Part shown: positions 36,385 to 48,179 of the stretch, one piece after another
Layout: each line of letters starts with the position of its first letter
How positions within the stretch are numbered: position 1 is the stretch's first letter
Assembly (NCBI GenBank): GCA_954871525.1
Contig: OX940870.1
Span: 12,679,501 to 12,743,500 of the forward strand
Reading direction: 5' to 3'
Length of the DNA stretch: 64,000 nt
Source of the DNA: Parietaria judaica
Taxonomy: Eukaryota; Streptophyta; Magnoliopsida; Rosales; Urticaceae
Program-made: the position numbers and the translations under genes
The notes under the pieces: model-generated
The model's database searches: none
What the model was told of the DNA's origin: nothing
What the model saw: the letters and a program-made list of their open reading frames with translations, nothing else

Positions 36385-39226
36385 ATGAGAGAAATCCTTC
36401 ACATTCAGGGAGGCCAATGCGGGAACCAAATCGGCTCCAAGTTCTGGGAAGTCATCTGCGACGAGCACGGCATTGACCCCACGGGGAGGTTCCAGGGAGA
36501 TTCCTCGTCCGATCTCCAGCTCGAGAGGATCAACGTCTATTACAATGAGGCTTCCGGCGGAAGGTACGTCCCCCGCGCGGTCCTGATGGATCTGGAGCCG
36601 GGGACGATGGACAGCATCAGATCGGGCCCGTTCGGCCAGATCTTCCGCCCGGACAATTTCGTCTTCGGACAGTCCGGCGCCGGGAACAACTGGGCCAAAG
36701 GTCACTACACGGAAGGCGCGGAGCTCATCGACTCCGTCCTCGACGTCGTGCGCAAGGAGGCCGAGAATTGCGATTGCCTGCAAGGTCAGATTCACTCCAA
36801 ACCTGTTTGGCTTTGATTATTCATTTCTCTGCCTCCATTGAATAGAATTCTATGCGTGGATTTGGATTTGGATTTGGATTGGCCGAATTTAGATCAGATT
36901 ATTGAAATTCTGGCTTGTTCTAGAGATCTTAATGAACTTGTTTGGCTCTGATCCTTGATTTATACCAAATGCTTCTGTTGGATAGAATGGATTTGGTTTG
37001 GGCGAATTCAGATTAGGTCATTGAAATTCTGGTTGCCTGTGAATTGAATCAGTGTCGTCCTCATATTTCTGATTCATTATCGTATCATATCTAAACAAAA
37101 AGCAGAACGTAGAGATCAAAATAAGATTTCATAATGTTTTCCTGCATATATCATTTTATTCTCTTTGTGCAATATATTTATAAAAAAAATAGTGGTTGGT
37201 TATCTTCGTAGAAAAATTTAATGGGCTTATAGATCTAAGGTCTTTGACTTCAATTATTGAACTGGTATAGTCATGGAGTATTCTTTTATGTTTGACAAAA
37301 TTGGTGTCAACCAATATTGGTTCTTATTTCAAAGTTACACTCTCTGCTCCTGTTTATGTCAAATATAATGCTTATCAACTTGGTGGGTAATTCAATTATC
37401 TGGTTTTCCAGTTGTATATGATCAAAGCCTGAAAATTAATTTCCTTATATTTATATAGTTGCAGTAACAAATTAGTGCTCTTGTTGAGCTTTAAGCTCAA
37501 TGGGTACAACGCTGTCAATGGTTAGACGTGCCCAACAGTGAAAATGATAGATTGGACAGAGTTTGGTTATCCCGTAACTCTCATGTTGTTGTGTTACTTA
37601 TTTTCCTTCACTCATTAATGTAGTAGTTGTGATTAATTTTGTAATTTGACCAACTTGCTTAAAATATGATATATGTTTTTGATAAGGCTGAGTTGTTAGC
37701 TGGTCCCATATATTTGTCTGGCACGGAGACAGTGAGGGACATGATTATATTTTATTTTATTTCATTTGGATTCTTAATTATTATTATATTAATCAGATCT
37801 TCAAATATCTGATATGCCTCTTGTCCCGTTTCTCATTGCCAACAATTTCGGACACATACACAACCGACACACATTTATCTCTGTTTGACTAAAGTGAATG
37901 ATTGATGCTGTTGATTAACTGATAATTACTAATTACTAAGCTGTAATTATGCTATTAAGATTCATGATTTTGATTTTGATTTTGATTTTGATTTTGATTT
38001 TGCAATAACTGTAACGTTGGTGTGTTGTTGAGGTTAGGTTTTCAGGTATGTCACTCTCTGGGAGGAGGCACGGGATCCGGAATGGGAACGTTGCTGATAT
38101 CGAAGATCCGAGAGGAATACCCGGACAGGATGATGCTCACGTTCTCGGTATTTCCTTCTCCGAAGGTCTCCGACACCGTTGTGGAGCCATACAATGCCAC
38201 TCTCTCCGTTCACCAGTTGGTCGAAAATGCTGACGAGTGCATGGTTCTTGACAATGAAGCCCTTTACGACATTTGCTTCAGGACTCTCAAGCTCAGCACT
38301 CCTAGCTGTAAGCATTCTACCCCAAGATACATGTTATAGACATATAGATTACCAAACAGGAAGTATAGATAATAGATGTATCATGTATAGATTATAACTT
38401 GGCCAAAAAAACTCTTTCTGTATTACTTCTAAAGGCAGAGCACAAACTACATGCACATTCTTTATACCTTAAATACTGCTTCACATTCGAAAGGAAACCA
38501 ACATTTTTACTTATTCTCATACATTATGTAGTCGGAGACCTGAACCACTTGATCTCGGCCACCATGAGCGGCGTGACTTGCTGCCTAAGGTTCCCGGGGC
38601 AGCTGAACTCCGACCTCCGTAAACTAGCTGTTAACCTGGTACCGTTCCCGCGCCTCCACTTCTTCATGGTCGGCTTCGCTCCCCTCACCTCGCGTGGGTC
38701 CCAGCAGTACATTTCCTTGACCGTTCCCGAGCTGACTCAGCAGATGTGGGACGCCAAAAACATGATGTGCGCCGCCGACCCACGCCACGGCCGCTACCTC
38801 ACCGTATCTGCCATGTTCCGCGGCAAGATGAGCACCAAAGAAGTCGACGAGCAGATGATCAATGTCCAGAACAAGAACTCCTCCTATTTTGTGGAGTGGA
38901 TCCCGAACAATGTGAAGTCTTCCGTGTGTGACATCCCACCCAAGGGGCTGCGCATGGCGGCCACTTTCGTGGGGAACTCGACGTCGATCCAGGAGATGTT
39001 CCGGCGCGTCTCAGAGCAGTTCACCGCCATGTTCCGGCGCAAGGCGTTCTTGCATTGGTACACGGGCGAGGGCATGGACGAGATGGAGTTCACAGAGGCG
39101 GAGAGCAACATGAATGACTTGGTTGCCGAGTACCAGCAGTACCAGGACGCCACAATCGACGATGAGAACGACTATGAGGATGAAGTGGAGGAGGACGAGG
39201 AGGAGCACCACCCCGAGGATGCGTAA
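36385..39226 (+). CDS. TUB1-like: Beta-tubulin
   Basis: Three exons (36385-36784, 38038-38307, 38532-39226) give 454 residues. It starts MREI, the motif read by tubulin mRNA autoregulation in animals. The nucleotide-binding signature GGGTGSG is at residues 142-148, against 140-146 in the usual numbering, because of two extra serines in [12 protein letters not shown] near residue 41. The two introns lie at the sites typical of plant beta-tubulins. The protein pairs with alpha-tubulin, binds exchangeable GTP and builds microtubules. [10 protein letters not shown] marks it as TUB1-like in class. The C-terminal tail is long and very acidic and ends HHPEDA instead of the more usual short Glu-rich end. 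First intron is 1253 bases and contains a GATTTT repeat. No inactivating change was seen. Confidence 0.98.
37965..38002 (+). repeat. (GATTTT)n hexanucleotide repeat in tubulin intron 1
   Basis: About six perfect TTTGAT units lie 35 bases before the exon 2 acceptor. Confidence 0.9.
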
Positions 39227-39465
39227 GCTGTGTATCTATCTATGTATCTATGTTTTTGTCAGTCATGTATCCACTTCTCTGCTCGGGGTTCGTTTTTCCT
39301 ATGTCTGAATGGCGTTTTACATTTCTGTGTTGATGTATCAGTATTTCGGACCGAATATTTCTTTATTCATTATGTTATTGAGTGTGTCAACTGCTACCTT
39401 TTTAGAGGAATGTGATGGATTTCAACGCTGAAAATCCGTCCGTTCCGGCGTAAAGTTCTTATGGA

Positions 39466-39471
39466 AATAAA
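39466..39471 (+). terminator. Tubulin poly(A) signal
   Basis: AATAAA lies 240 bases after the tubulin stop codon, a normal distance for a plant 3' end. Confidence 0.6.
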
Positions 39472-39479
39472 GCTTCTTA

Positions 39480-40270
39480 TTAGTGTTGTTACAGCGATTC
39501 GAATTCATGTGTAGATAACCGAGTTAAAGTAGTGAGTTTAGTTTTGTTAACATCGCATTTTTTAAACAACTTCAACCTAGATTCAGTGACATAGCGCGCT
39601 TTTTCTTCATCGATTTGCCAACGTTGCAATCGTCGTCGAAACTCTTCTTCTGATTCGTCTCGAACACTCTCTGAGCGTCCTCTTCGGAGATTCCATCACT
39701 GAATCCATAATTCTCTTAAACATAGCGATGTAGGCTGATTTAGGAATTTTCTGAAAATTTGTTACTCTAATGTTTTCTTTTTAAATTTGTAATTTTCATA
39801 TTTGAGAATAAACGAACTGATTTAAGATGACAGTAATCAATTGGGAATATTGATTGTAAACCGCATCTAAAGCCAGTTTTAACTCCGTATCAACAAATCA
39901 TATTGGTTTATCTAAAGTGGTTAGCGTTTAATAAGCAGTACTGCTGATTAGATTTTGTTCGAAAATTCTATTTAACCAATTTTTTTGGTTAAACTGGATG
40001 ATAACGTATCTTAATATAATATTTAGTAAAAAAATATTATCTTATCTTTAAATGATGTATTATTTAGTATTATAGATTAAGATAACATAAAAATATTATA
40101 GATTAAGATAACATATAAGGTTAAAAAAAAATACAGTACGCAGATATTAACAAAAAAATCAATTTATATATCAACTAATAGTTATCTTTAAACTTCCCAA
40201 TTATAAACCGATTAGGATTACTCTAAAAATATATTTAAATACAGCCGATTAGGGACATAGAAGCCTAACG
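39480..40270. other. Intergenic, no gene seen
   Basis: AT-rich DNA between tubulin and the La-motif gene. Near its end TATATATTTATAG (about 40279-40291) could be the TATA box of the next gene. Confidence 0.5.
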
Positions 40271-40619
40271 CACATATGTATATATATTTATAGAATTTGC
40301 AAGACGAAGAAAGCACTCTAAGAAGAAGAAGAAAGTGTACTGTCCTACTGTGTGCATCGATACCCTAAGTCGAAGAAGATACAAATCCTTCTTCCATTCT
40401 CGGGTGTGTCGACGCTGTTCCCGTTTTCGTACCGTGTTTATTGAATATTTTTATGATTTTAATTATGAAATTGTTGAGAGTTGCACTCGTCGCTTAATTA
40501 AGTTTGAACCACGATCGTCTATAATCACCCTTCGAGTGCGTGTGAGCTCAAAGATAATCGTCATTCTTTGTTGTGACTTTCAGGAATTGTTGAAAGTCAA
40601 CCCTAAACAATATTGTACC

Positions 40620-42213
40620 ATGCAAGATCGGGTTGGGCCCATGAGCAACGGGCGCGGCCCGGAATCGCTGCCACCGAATAACTTCTTTTATGCTTGGCCG
40701 CCACAATGTAGCTACTTTTATCCTCCGCCGCCACATGATCACTACTTTTATCATGTGCCTCCGGCCAATGCATACGGGAACTATGCTCCGAGAAACCCGT
40801 ACCCTCGGTGGGTGAGCTATCCTCATTATGGAAGAAACTTCGGTCACAACGGCAACAACTACGCTGCATTGCAGCTTGGGGACGGTTGGGGGCATAACGG
40901 GAGTTTCATTCATCATTCGAGAATACCGGAGAGGGCCCCATCTTCCCCGACTCATGTTCGTGATCCGACACCGGCACCGCCATGTCCGAACTTCTTTGGT
41001 GAGTTGTTGGATATTGATTGAGCTCTTGCTACGGCGACAGTACTCATGTTTGACATTTAATTTTCAGATAAAAGTCGTCCCTTGTCTGAGAGGATTGCTA
41101 CACAGATAGAGTTCTATTTCAGGTACACATTTTAATATTGTTTGTTTGAAGTTTAAACCAAAGTATTAAATAAACCATCGGTTTCCCGCAAGTAGCCCGT
41201 TAAAAGTAGTGAGACTTATTTTAAAAAATTTAGTGAAAAGTCATTACTTTTGTTTGAATGTTTAAACCAAAGAATTAAATAAACCTCCGGTTTCCCGCAA
41301 GTAGCCCGTTAAAAGCGGGATTGATTTTAAAAAATTGCAGTGAAGTGTCATTTTTTTTTTAGTTAAAGATGGAGGCTCAAAATCTTGCTGAGTGAATTTG
41401 AATCTCAACTAGGTTGGAACCCAAAGAACACAAAGTAAGCACCGAGGCTCATAATAATATAAATAAAATATCAAAGATTACAAACGAAACCAAAAGAGAA
41501 GAGAACTATCGAAACCTAAAGTTCTCTCTCGAACAAATGTCATAAGAAAAATCCGGGTGCGAAGGCATGAAGTGTCATTATTTTCGTATGAAGTTTAAAC
41601 CAAAATATTAAATACACCCTCGGTTTCCCGAAAGAAGCCCGTCAAAAGTGAGACTGATTTTAAAAATTGCATTGAAGTTTCATTATTTTTGTAATATATG
41701 ATTTTGGTCCTCAGGTTCTTCTTTTGATCGAGAAAACTTTTTCATACTTTCTTTATAATTTTCACATCATCAACTCACTAATTTATGTGGTATTTGAGAT
41801 TGTTTCTTGCTTATTTGCTTTCGCAGTGATGAAAATTTGGCTACGGATTATTACTTGAGGTCTTGTATGGATAATCAAGGTTGGGTTCCTATATCAACAA
41901 TGATCACAACCTTTTTTAGAGTGAGTTATTTATTATGCTCTTTTTTTTTACGTGTTTCGTTATTTTATAGGTACATTGTTTTTTTAAATAGCTTGGTTGT
42001 TCGTTCTTTCGCAGATAATGCAAGTTACGAAAGATGTCGAAATGGTATCAAAGTCGTTGAAAGACCATTCCACGGGAGTTCTTGAAATACAGGTAAAAGT
42101 TTATCTTCTCGATTTTATAATTTCAGTCAAAGCAAATGTCGTTGATTTTGAATTTGACAAGACATATGAAACTGACACAGGATGGCAAGGTCAGAAAGCG
42201 GGCGGGTGGATGA
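40620..42213 (+). pseudogene. LARP1-like La-motif gene, truncated
   Basis: Five exons can be joined in phase: 40620-40998, 41068-41122, 41827-41920, 42015-42092 and 42127-42213, giving 230 residues. The first 126 residues are rich in Pro, Tyr and His (PPPPHDHYFYHVPP). Residues 131 onward form a La motif: RIATQIEFYFSDENL, then YYLRSCMDNQGWVPISTMI, then GKVRKR. The La motif binds RNA 3' ends, and plant LARP1 proteins control mRNA translation and decay. After KVRKRAGG the frame meets TGA, while WMKYVTKP, the expected continuation, follows in another frame, so one base seems lost in a G run. Transposon-like sequence begins about 30 bases later. It could still be expressed as a short protein. The 5' leader may hold an intron ending at 40583. 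Confidence 0.75.
41148..41690 (+). repeat. Repeats in LARP intron 2
   Basis: A phrase with GTTTAAACCAAAGTATTAAA, CGGTTTCCCGCAAGTAGCCC and GTTAAAAG occurs at about 41148, 41265 and 41588. The first two copies are adjacent, about 117 bases apart, and the third follows an unrelated insert of about 200 bases. This shows a local tandem duplication later split by an insertion. Confidence 0.75.
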
Positions 42214-42244
42214 AATATGTAACTAAGCCCACTGATCAAAGTTC

Positions 42245-42323
42245 ACCGGTGGCGGAGCTAGGCGGGGCCGGCCCAACAATTTCCGAGGCCTCGAGCGAAA
42301 GATCCATATGAGGCCTTATTACA

Positions 42324-42363
<40 letters not shown>

Positions 42364-42765
42364 TCATAAATGTGAAAGTATACTGTTATGTTTTGAATTT
42401 TTTTATTATCTTTTTGTTCTTTTCTCTAAAATTTGCACATTGGATAGTCTCCACTCGGTTATTATCGGTAATTCTTTTTTGAATAAAATTATTATAGGTA
42501 ATTTTATTACAATAAATATATGTAAATAAAAAGCATTTCCAGTTTAGATATACATATACAGTCGAAGTTTTCTTTGTATGCTCAGATACAAAATACAGAT
42601 ATATGTTATATCATAAAAAATTATTAAACTCTTAATTAATTATTTCATCCTTTTTTTTTTATATTAAACCTTGTCAAATTAAAAAAAAAAACTGCCCAGA
42701 GCTTGGGTTGGCGATAACCCAAGCTGCCTAGTGTTTGAGCCGGCCTTGGAGCTAGGATTGCAATC
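42245..42765. mobile_element. Unclassified transposon remnant after LARP
   Basis: It begins GTGGCGGAGCTAGG and has GGGCCGGCCC; near its other end are GAGCCGGCCTTGGAGCTAGG. Poly-A followed by an (AT)n tract lies at 42322-42364. Ends and target duplication were not resolved. The GTGGCGGAGC start resembles plant hAT-type repeat tips. Confidence 0.4.
42322..42364. repeat. (A)n(AT)n tract
   Basis: About 20 A residues followed by about 12 AT units, inside the transposon remnant after the La-motif gene. Confidence 0.9.
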
Positions 42766-42789
42766 TAGGTGCATTCTAATGTGAAATAA

Positions 42790-45000
42790 AAATATGATGT
42801 GATCTTTCAGAAGTATTGTATAGATTCTTCGTCAATAGAAATAGAAATATCCATCTCGATGTACACAAGCACGCACAATCATTCATAAACATGTCTCCCA
42901 TTCGATTTCAAGTTGAGTCTTGATGATGTTCATGGCATAAAAAATTCTCTCCACAATTGTAGTAACCACATGCAAGATTAGTGCCAAAGTGATAAGCTTA
43001 TAGACATATATGAATACGTAACACTTTTTTCGTCTAAAATATTTTAGTAGCTCTTAGCAAGAGCCCCAAGACCTTTCAAACCTTGAAACTCGTTTGACGA
43101 GGTTACATCAAGTAGGTAGTTGGCAAGGTAATTGTTGATATCTCAATTATTGATGTGCTAATTCGTTCCTTAATCGGAATTATGAGGTCATTAATTAAAT
43201 TTATAGTGTAAATTGATTAAGGCCTAAGTTGTGAGAATAATTGAATATTCATATAATTGGTCTTATGAAATACAAAGCCCAAAAGCCCACAACACTAAAT
43301 CGTGTTCGGGCCCGAGCAAAGTTAAAATCCTGGAAGGCAAAATGCTCACCCGAGAAGAATACATTCAAAAGAAGTCCGAACAGAGTTTCTCAAAGGATAG
43401 TTCTGAGCAAAACTCAAAATCCCACTTCCAAATGACAGTTGGTTAAATCATCTCAAAGGGACCCGAGCAGAAGCAGAATAAAGCGCCCGAGCAGAAGAAA
43501 GCCAAACATCCGAGCACGTGCAGACAAAGTCAACCGCCTCAACTCAATTCCTGAAGTCCGACTTGAAAGGTCGGCACAATCTAAATTCAAACACCACGAT
43601 GACCAGTCAAGGTCCACCACTACAACAATCTCGTAGGACGTGGCCCACGTGTCAGCTCGGCAGCAAGTCAAGCCCCGAATTCGGAGCCACCACCAACGTA
43701 CACTTCCAACGGGCAGAAAACAGACGCCTATAAAAGCAAGAAGACAGCCCATTAACACGCACGCAAGCATCCATCATTGAGAAAAAAGAGTCTGTGAGAA
43801 TTCGTGTCTTCAGAGTATTTTTCTTTCATTTTCGATCTATCAGGAATTGGCTTGTGGTTCTGATTGATCATCTCTTTCAAAGCAATAAACGTACAGAGAA
43901 CGTAGACAACTACATCTTTGGGACAAACCTCTCTAAAAAACTCTGGTGTTTTTGTTTATTTTCTTCGCTCTTTATATTCGTGTGTCATCGTCGAAAGTAT
44001 TGACGACGCGGAGGTCAAGATCCACAAAAATCTTAGCATCTTCAAATTAAAATCCCATTAACAACTCACGTGACCGTTGGCGTGCGAACCACGTCAACAT
44101 CAGTTGACAGAAAATCTTGGGGATAATCTGTTGCAAATTTCATTAGCTTTTCTTTGTCAAAAGCGTCAAACGAATCATCTGGGCACAAGCATGGATGCGA
44201 ATAAGGAAATCTATAATAGCTTCATTGAAATGACCGTTTAATTCTTGAAGTTGCATATCAATGACATCAATAAAGACATCAAATCGATAATAGTCCAAAT
44301 TCTTGATTTTTGGGAACATTAATTATTTAATGTTCAATAAATAATTATTTATTGAACATTAATTATTTAATTTGTTGTCTTCTGTATGATAGTCATCCAT
44401 GTTGGGAACATTAATTATTTAATTTCGTGCTCTTGACAAAATTTTATCACTTTATCAAGAATAGATCCCCACCTTGTATCTCTCATGGTTTGCAACCGTC
44501 GTTTACATATCCGCACCAAAGTCATAGCATTAACAATATCTTGATCTTGCCTCTGCAATGCTTTTGGGAGATCGTTTGTAAGAAAACTATGTTTTAGTTT
44601 GATATAAAAAAGTGTATTAAATTATTAAAGCATACATTATTAGTATTATCTTTATGTGACCTTTTTGATCATTGTAGCCTGTCAACAATAATCTTCTGAC
44701 GGACACTAACTATAGAAGCTAATATTGATAGCAATATAATTAGTGTACCATGATATGACCCTCAAAGTATATCTGCATGGCGTATCAAGGATGTTTGTTG
44801 ATTTTGAACCCGCCTGCATGCACACTCACCACCTTCAACTGCTCGAATCATGTCACCTTGTATATTTTCAAAAGCATTGAAACGCGTCGATGATGCATTA
44901 ATAACATTCACTACTTTAACTCACCATCCAAAATAATGAATCCGAACGACTATATGATTATTGACCACATATACAAGTGCTACTGCATCTGATGAGCAAA
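42790..45000 (-). pseudogene. Dead hAT transposase (ZMYM1-like), split by LTR-C
   Basis: Minus-strand reading gives fragments typical of the TTF-finger/ZMYM1-like hAT transposases. Near 44520 it reads ALQRQDQDIVNAMTLV followed by QTMRDTRWGS. Near 44250 it reads VIDMQLQELNGHFNEAIIDF. On the far side of the LTR it has DVTSSNEFQGLKGLGALA and then AMNIIKTQLE near 42910, part of the C-terminal dimerisation region. Stops and frameshifts break every fragment. A solo LTR-C (43148-44099) interrupts the gene between the central and C-terminal parts, and small AT-rich palindromic inserts lie near 44327-44423. It cannot make a transposase. Confidence 0.8.
43148..44099 (+). mobile_element. Solo LTR-C, second copy (952 bp)
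   Basis: It starts TATTGATGTGC (TG mutated to TA) and ends CCACGTCAACA. The flanks TCAAT (43143-43147) and TCAGT (44100-44104) agree at four of five bases. It has a TATA box CCTATAAAAGC near 43728 and AATAAA near 43882. The reading frames within are LTR sequence, not genes. Confidence 0.85.
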
Positions 45001-45567
45001 GTGGTGAATACAAAAAAAAAAAAAAAAACCAAAGAATTTTTTTAAGAAGATCTTTTTAAATACTATATGAGCTTAAGATTTTTACTTGCATTTTGTGAGA
45101 CGATGACCCTTAACTTTAAATACTATATGAGCAAAGTGATGAATACAGAAAAGACCTTGGTTTAGAAGCCAACGAATACAACTGAAGCTTTCAAGCAAAT
45201 TCAATATTTAAATTTTCTCGAACAAACATTGCACGCTTAAATTAAACTCTAATTATCTATCACAATCACATTGAATTGAATGTCTAATAATAATCTTTTT
45301 AGTTGGGCGACGCGTGTCTCCCTCATGCAGAGTGCCACGTCACAAACTTGCAAAGAATCAAAACATTACTAAAAAAATATTATAACAATGCTTGTAGCAA
45401 TCTCAGTCCAAGCGGTGCAACACAAATTAACAAAGGTCGGTTGTCCATTGAAATAATCATATATATATATATTATATGACTATTATTTATACATGCCATA
45501 TCACTATATAATATATACACAACACTATATCACTGCAACTATAGAACGAGAGAGAGAGAGAGGAAAG
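45001..45567. other. Intergenic and promoter of small membrane protein gene
   Basis: AT-rich DNA. TATATAATATATAC near 45504 is a likely TATA box. The leader before the ATG contains an (AG)n run. Confidence 0.5.
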
Positions 45568-45894
45568 ATGGATTCATCGTTGAAGGTTGGTTGGAAGGAG
45601 CGAGCTTTGGGCTCTCTCGACGCGCCACCGAGTCCTCTGGTGGCGCTGGTTGGGGTAGTTGTCGTTTTGATGTGGTTATCGTCGTACGAGAAGCACAAGG
45701 CGCAGATGCAAACGACAGTCATGGGCTTCAGGTTGATGCTGCTCATGCTGCTTCTGCTAGCTTTGCTCTTCGTAGCCTACTCGGTCACCAAGTACGACAC
45801 CGTTTTGGTCATCACCCCCAAGGCCAAAGGCGTGGCCTTTTTGCTGGCTTTGGTTGTCGTTTTGGTGGCTTACCTGTCGTATTTCCATTCCTAG
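45568..45894 (+). CDS. Small three-pass membrane protein, unknown function
   Basis: A single exon gives 108 residues. Three hydrophobic segments are visible at about residues 24-39, 52-73 and 88-105. The loop between the first two is charged (YEKHKAQMQ). There is no signal-peptide-like start; the first 20 residues are polar and charged. An in-frame ATG lies upstream at 45493, but that stretch overlaps the likely TATA box and the AG-rich leader, so MDSSLKVGWK is preferred. I do not recognise a named family. It resembles the many small plant transmembrane proteins of unknown role. No neighbour suggests a pathway. Confidence 0.8.
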   Translation: MDSSLKVGWKERALGSLDAPPSPLVALVGVVVVLMWLSSYEKHKAQMQTTVMGFRLMLLMLLLLALLFVAYSVTKYDTVLVITPKAKGVAFLLALVVVLVAYLSYFHS

Positions 45895-46557
45895 TGGAAT
45901 ATTGTATAATGTATGGTATCTTTGTATTAAGAAACTTTGCAGATTATAAATACATATATAATATATATTGGATGATTGGGAACTTAGTATAGGTTGTTTA
46001 TGCTTGTTAGGGGATGAAGGGTTCCATTTTCAGTGTCGTATTTTATAAATAATAAACAAATATGTATGAAGCTGAGTATCTCATTTGAATAATTTAAAAT
46101 TTGTATTTACAATATATTCTCTAATCGGTTTTGATAATATTAGTATTGTTTTATTATTTCAAAAAAATGATTAACATGTAATATCGATATTTTGATTATA
46201 TTTATTATTTCAAAATATATTATTAATGAAAAATAAAAGCAGTAATTAACATTTTAACGAGCAAAAACAAAGACTATGGAATTGTTCTATTTTCAGTAAC
46301 TCCGAATCGGACCAGCCACTTCACATTAAACAACTAAGCTAATGGAGATTTTCAAGAATCAAATTGATTCTATAGTGTTAAGTATTATGTCATGATTTAC
46401 AGACATGGTCAAAAAATAAATTATACACCACTCACAACTCAGCCTACGCAAATAATTAACAGAACAGACAAGCAAACAATCAGGAAACAAAGAAATTAGG
46501 GCCTAACTCTAAACTTAAATAATTTACACAAATAATTTACCATTATATATCAATGGA
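45895..46557. other. Intergenic, no gene seen
   Basis: AT-rich DNA between two convergent genes, with several AATAAA-like signals (for example near 46040). Confidence 0.5.
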
Positions 46558-48079
46558 TCATAATCTCATCACGGAGGCTGTGTTCTTCAGTTTCGGAGGT
46601 TTAAATGTCGACGAGAACAGCTTCGGAGACAACACCGTCAATCCGAGATCTTCTCTCTCTCTCTTCAATGGCCTCTTCTTAACCTGATCATAACAAAAAT
46701 CCTGAAAATGTCATAAATCAACCACGTCAAGAGAGAAGAATCATCACGCACTCGGGTGTCCTTACCTTGTCTGAAGATTCCAAAGCTTGAACACCAGATG
46801 AATCTTTTCTCAAGCAAGTATTACCAGCATTCTTGTCACCTTGTCTCACTCGATTCCCGCAATGTCTCAAAACAGGCATAGCGGAATCACTTCTCGACTT
46901 CCTCAGGGAATTCAAACCTGCTTTAAGCCGGTAATTTTCGTCCTTGAGTAGGTTTGACTCTTCCTTCATCTTAGCCAACTCACTCGTTAATCTAGCAATT
47001 TTTTCATCCTTTTCTCCAACGGACGACTGGGACTGTTCCATACGGGCGATAACTGCCTGCACTTTCTCCTTCGCTTGTTGGACTTCGGCGTCCTTTCTCT
47101 TTAATTTATTAGCACAATCGCTTTCCAAAATCTTGTACTGATTCCACACAAATGCCTTCTCCGCCAGCAGGGCAGACACCTCGGAATTCTTTTCGGCGGC
47201 TAGCTTCTCGCTCTCCCTCCTTAACCTCCGTAATTCGCTTTTTAATGCTTTTGGATCCTGTAAACACAGCTAAAACAGATCACAACAATGTCTGAATGGA
47301 GAATGTCAAACATTCTGATCTTGATGTCGAAACCATGAACGTACCTTCGGATCAAGGGACTCGTCGTGTAATAATTTCAAAAGGGCTCGGAATTCTTCTA
47401 AATCAGTTTCCGCATGATCTGAAGACAGACGAGTTTCAACATCCTTGCGTTAATACACGAGCAAACACAGAGTGATAATGTAACAGGACAGAAGTATGAA
47501 CAAGTGACTTTATACTTTAATTCTCATCTGATAATTTCACATGAATTCGGTTTTTCTTGGTCAATGAATTCATGAAAATAACTTTAAGTTCCTTTTTCTT
47601 GATCTTTTGAGAAAAAATCCAAACCAAAAATCACACAAAGATACATAATTTCAGAAACACTTAGAAGAGAAACTCTTGGTGTGACTGACCTAATTCGAGT
47701 TGTCCAAGAGCATTCTCTCTTTGCTTAATCCCTATCGCCATCTCCGACTTGGCCGCCTCGAGAGAGGATTCCCTGTCGCGGAGCAGTAGTCGCGCCTTCA
47801 TCTGCACCGAACAAACCCTAATTTTTCATCGAATTTCGAATCGAGGAGTTTGCACGAATCGGAGAGCGAAATCGAGGACGTTACCTCGTCGATTCGTTCT
47901 TGGAAGAGCCGGCCGTCGGAGATCCATCGTTCGTAGAGCATTCTGAAACGATCTTCGAGGAGTTTGCGCTCATCGGCGGCTGATTCGAGGCCTCGCTGCG
48001 CCATCTTGACAAGAGCGTTGTAGGTTACGTTCCAGTTGTAACGTTCCGATGAAGCTTTTGGCTTTCGCTTCGGCGCCAT
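46558..48079 (-). CDS. Coiled-coil protein, probably nuclear, unknown function
   Basis: Five minus-strand exons in matching phase (47885-48079, 47690-47801, 47345-47418, 46766-47257, 46558-46683) give 332 residues. The N-terminus MAPKRKPKAS is basic. Most of residues 35-250 is charged and heptad-like (for example EKDEKIARLTSELAKMKEES), predicting long coiled coils. The last exon begins VKKRPLKRERE, a likely nuclear localisation signal, and ends in a short tail with SPKLFSSTFKPPKLK. All introns are GT-AG. No named family is recognised. It may be a structural or adaptor protein of chromatin or the division apparatus, but that is inference from composition alone. Confidence 0.82.
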
Positions 48080-48179
48080 TGCAGAATCTCGCTGTTTGTA
48101 ATGGAGTTCTGAGAAAATCGCAGGGGAAGAAGAAGATCGTTGTTTGGAGAATAGCAAGGAGAGCTTCCAACGGTCGAAT

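Noticed and set aside
38022..39308. Other-frame open stretches over the tubulin exons
   Set aside because: They are shadows of the GC-rich tubulin coding sequence.
40335..40619. Coding extension upstream of the La-motif gene
   Set aside because: The frame is open but has no ATG before 40620, and a likely leader intron acceptor lies at 40583.
43231..43770. Frames of 64 to 105 residues on both strands
   Set aside because: They lie entirely in the solo LTR-C at 43148-44099.
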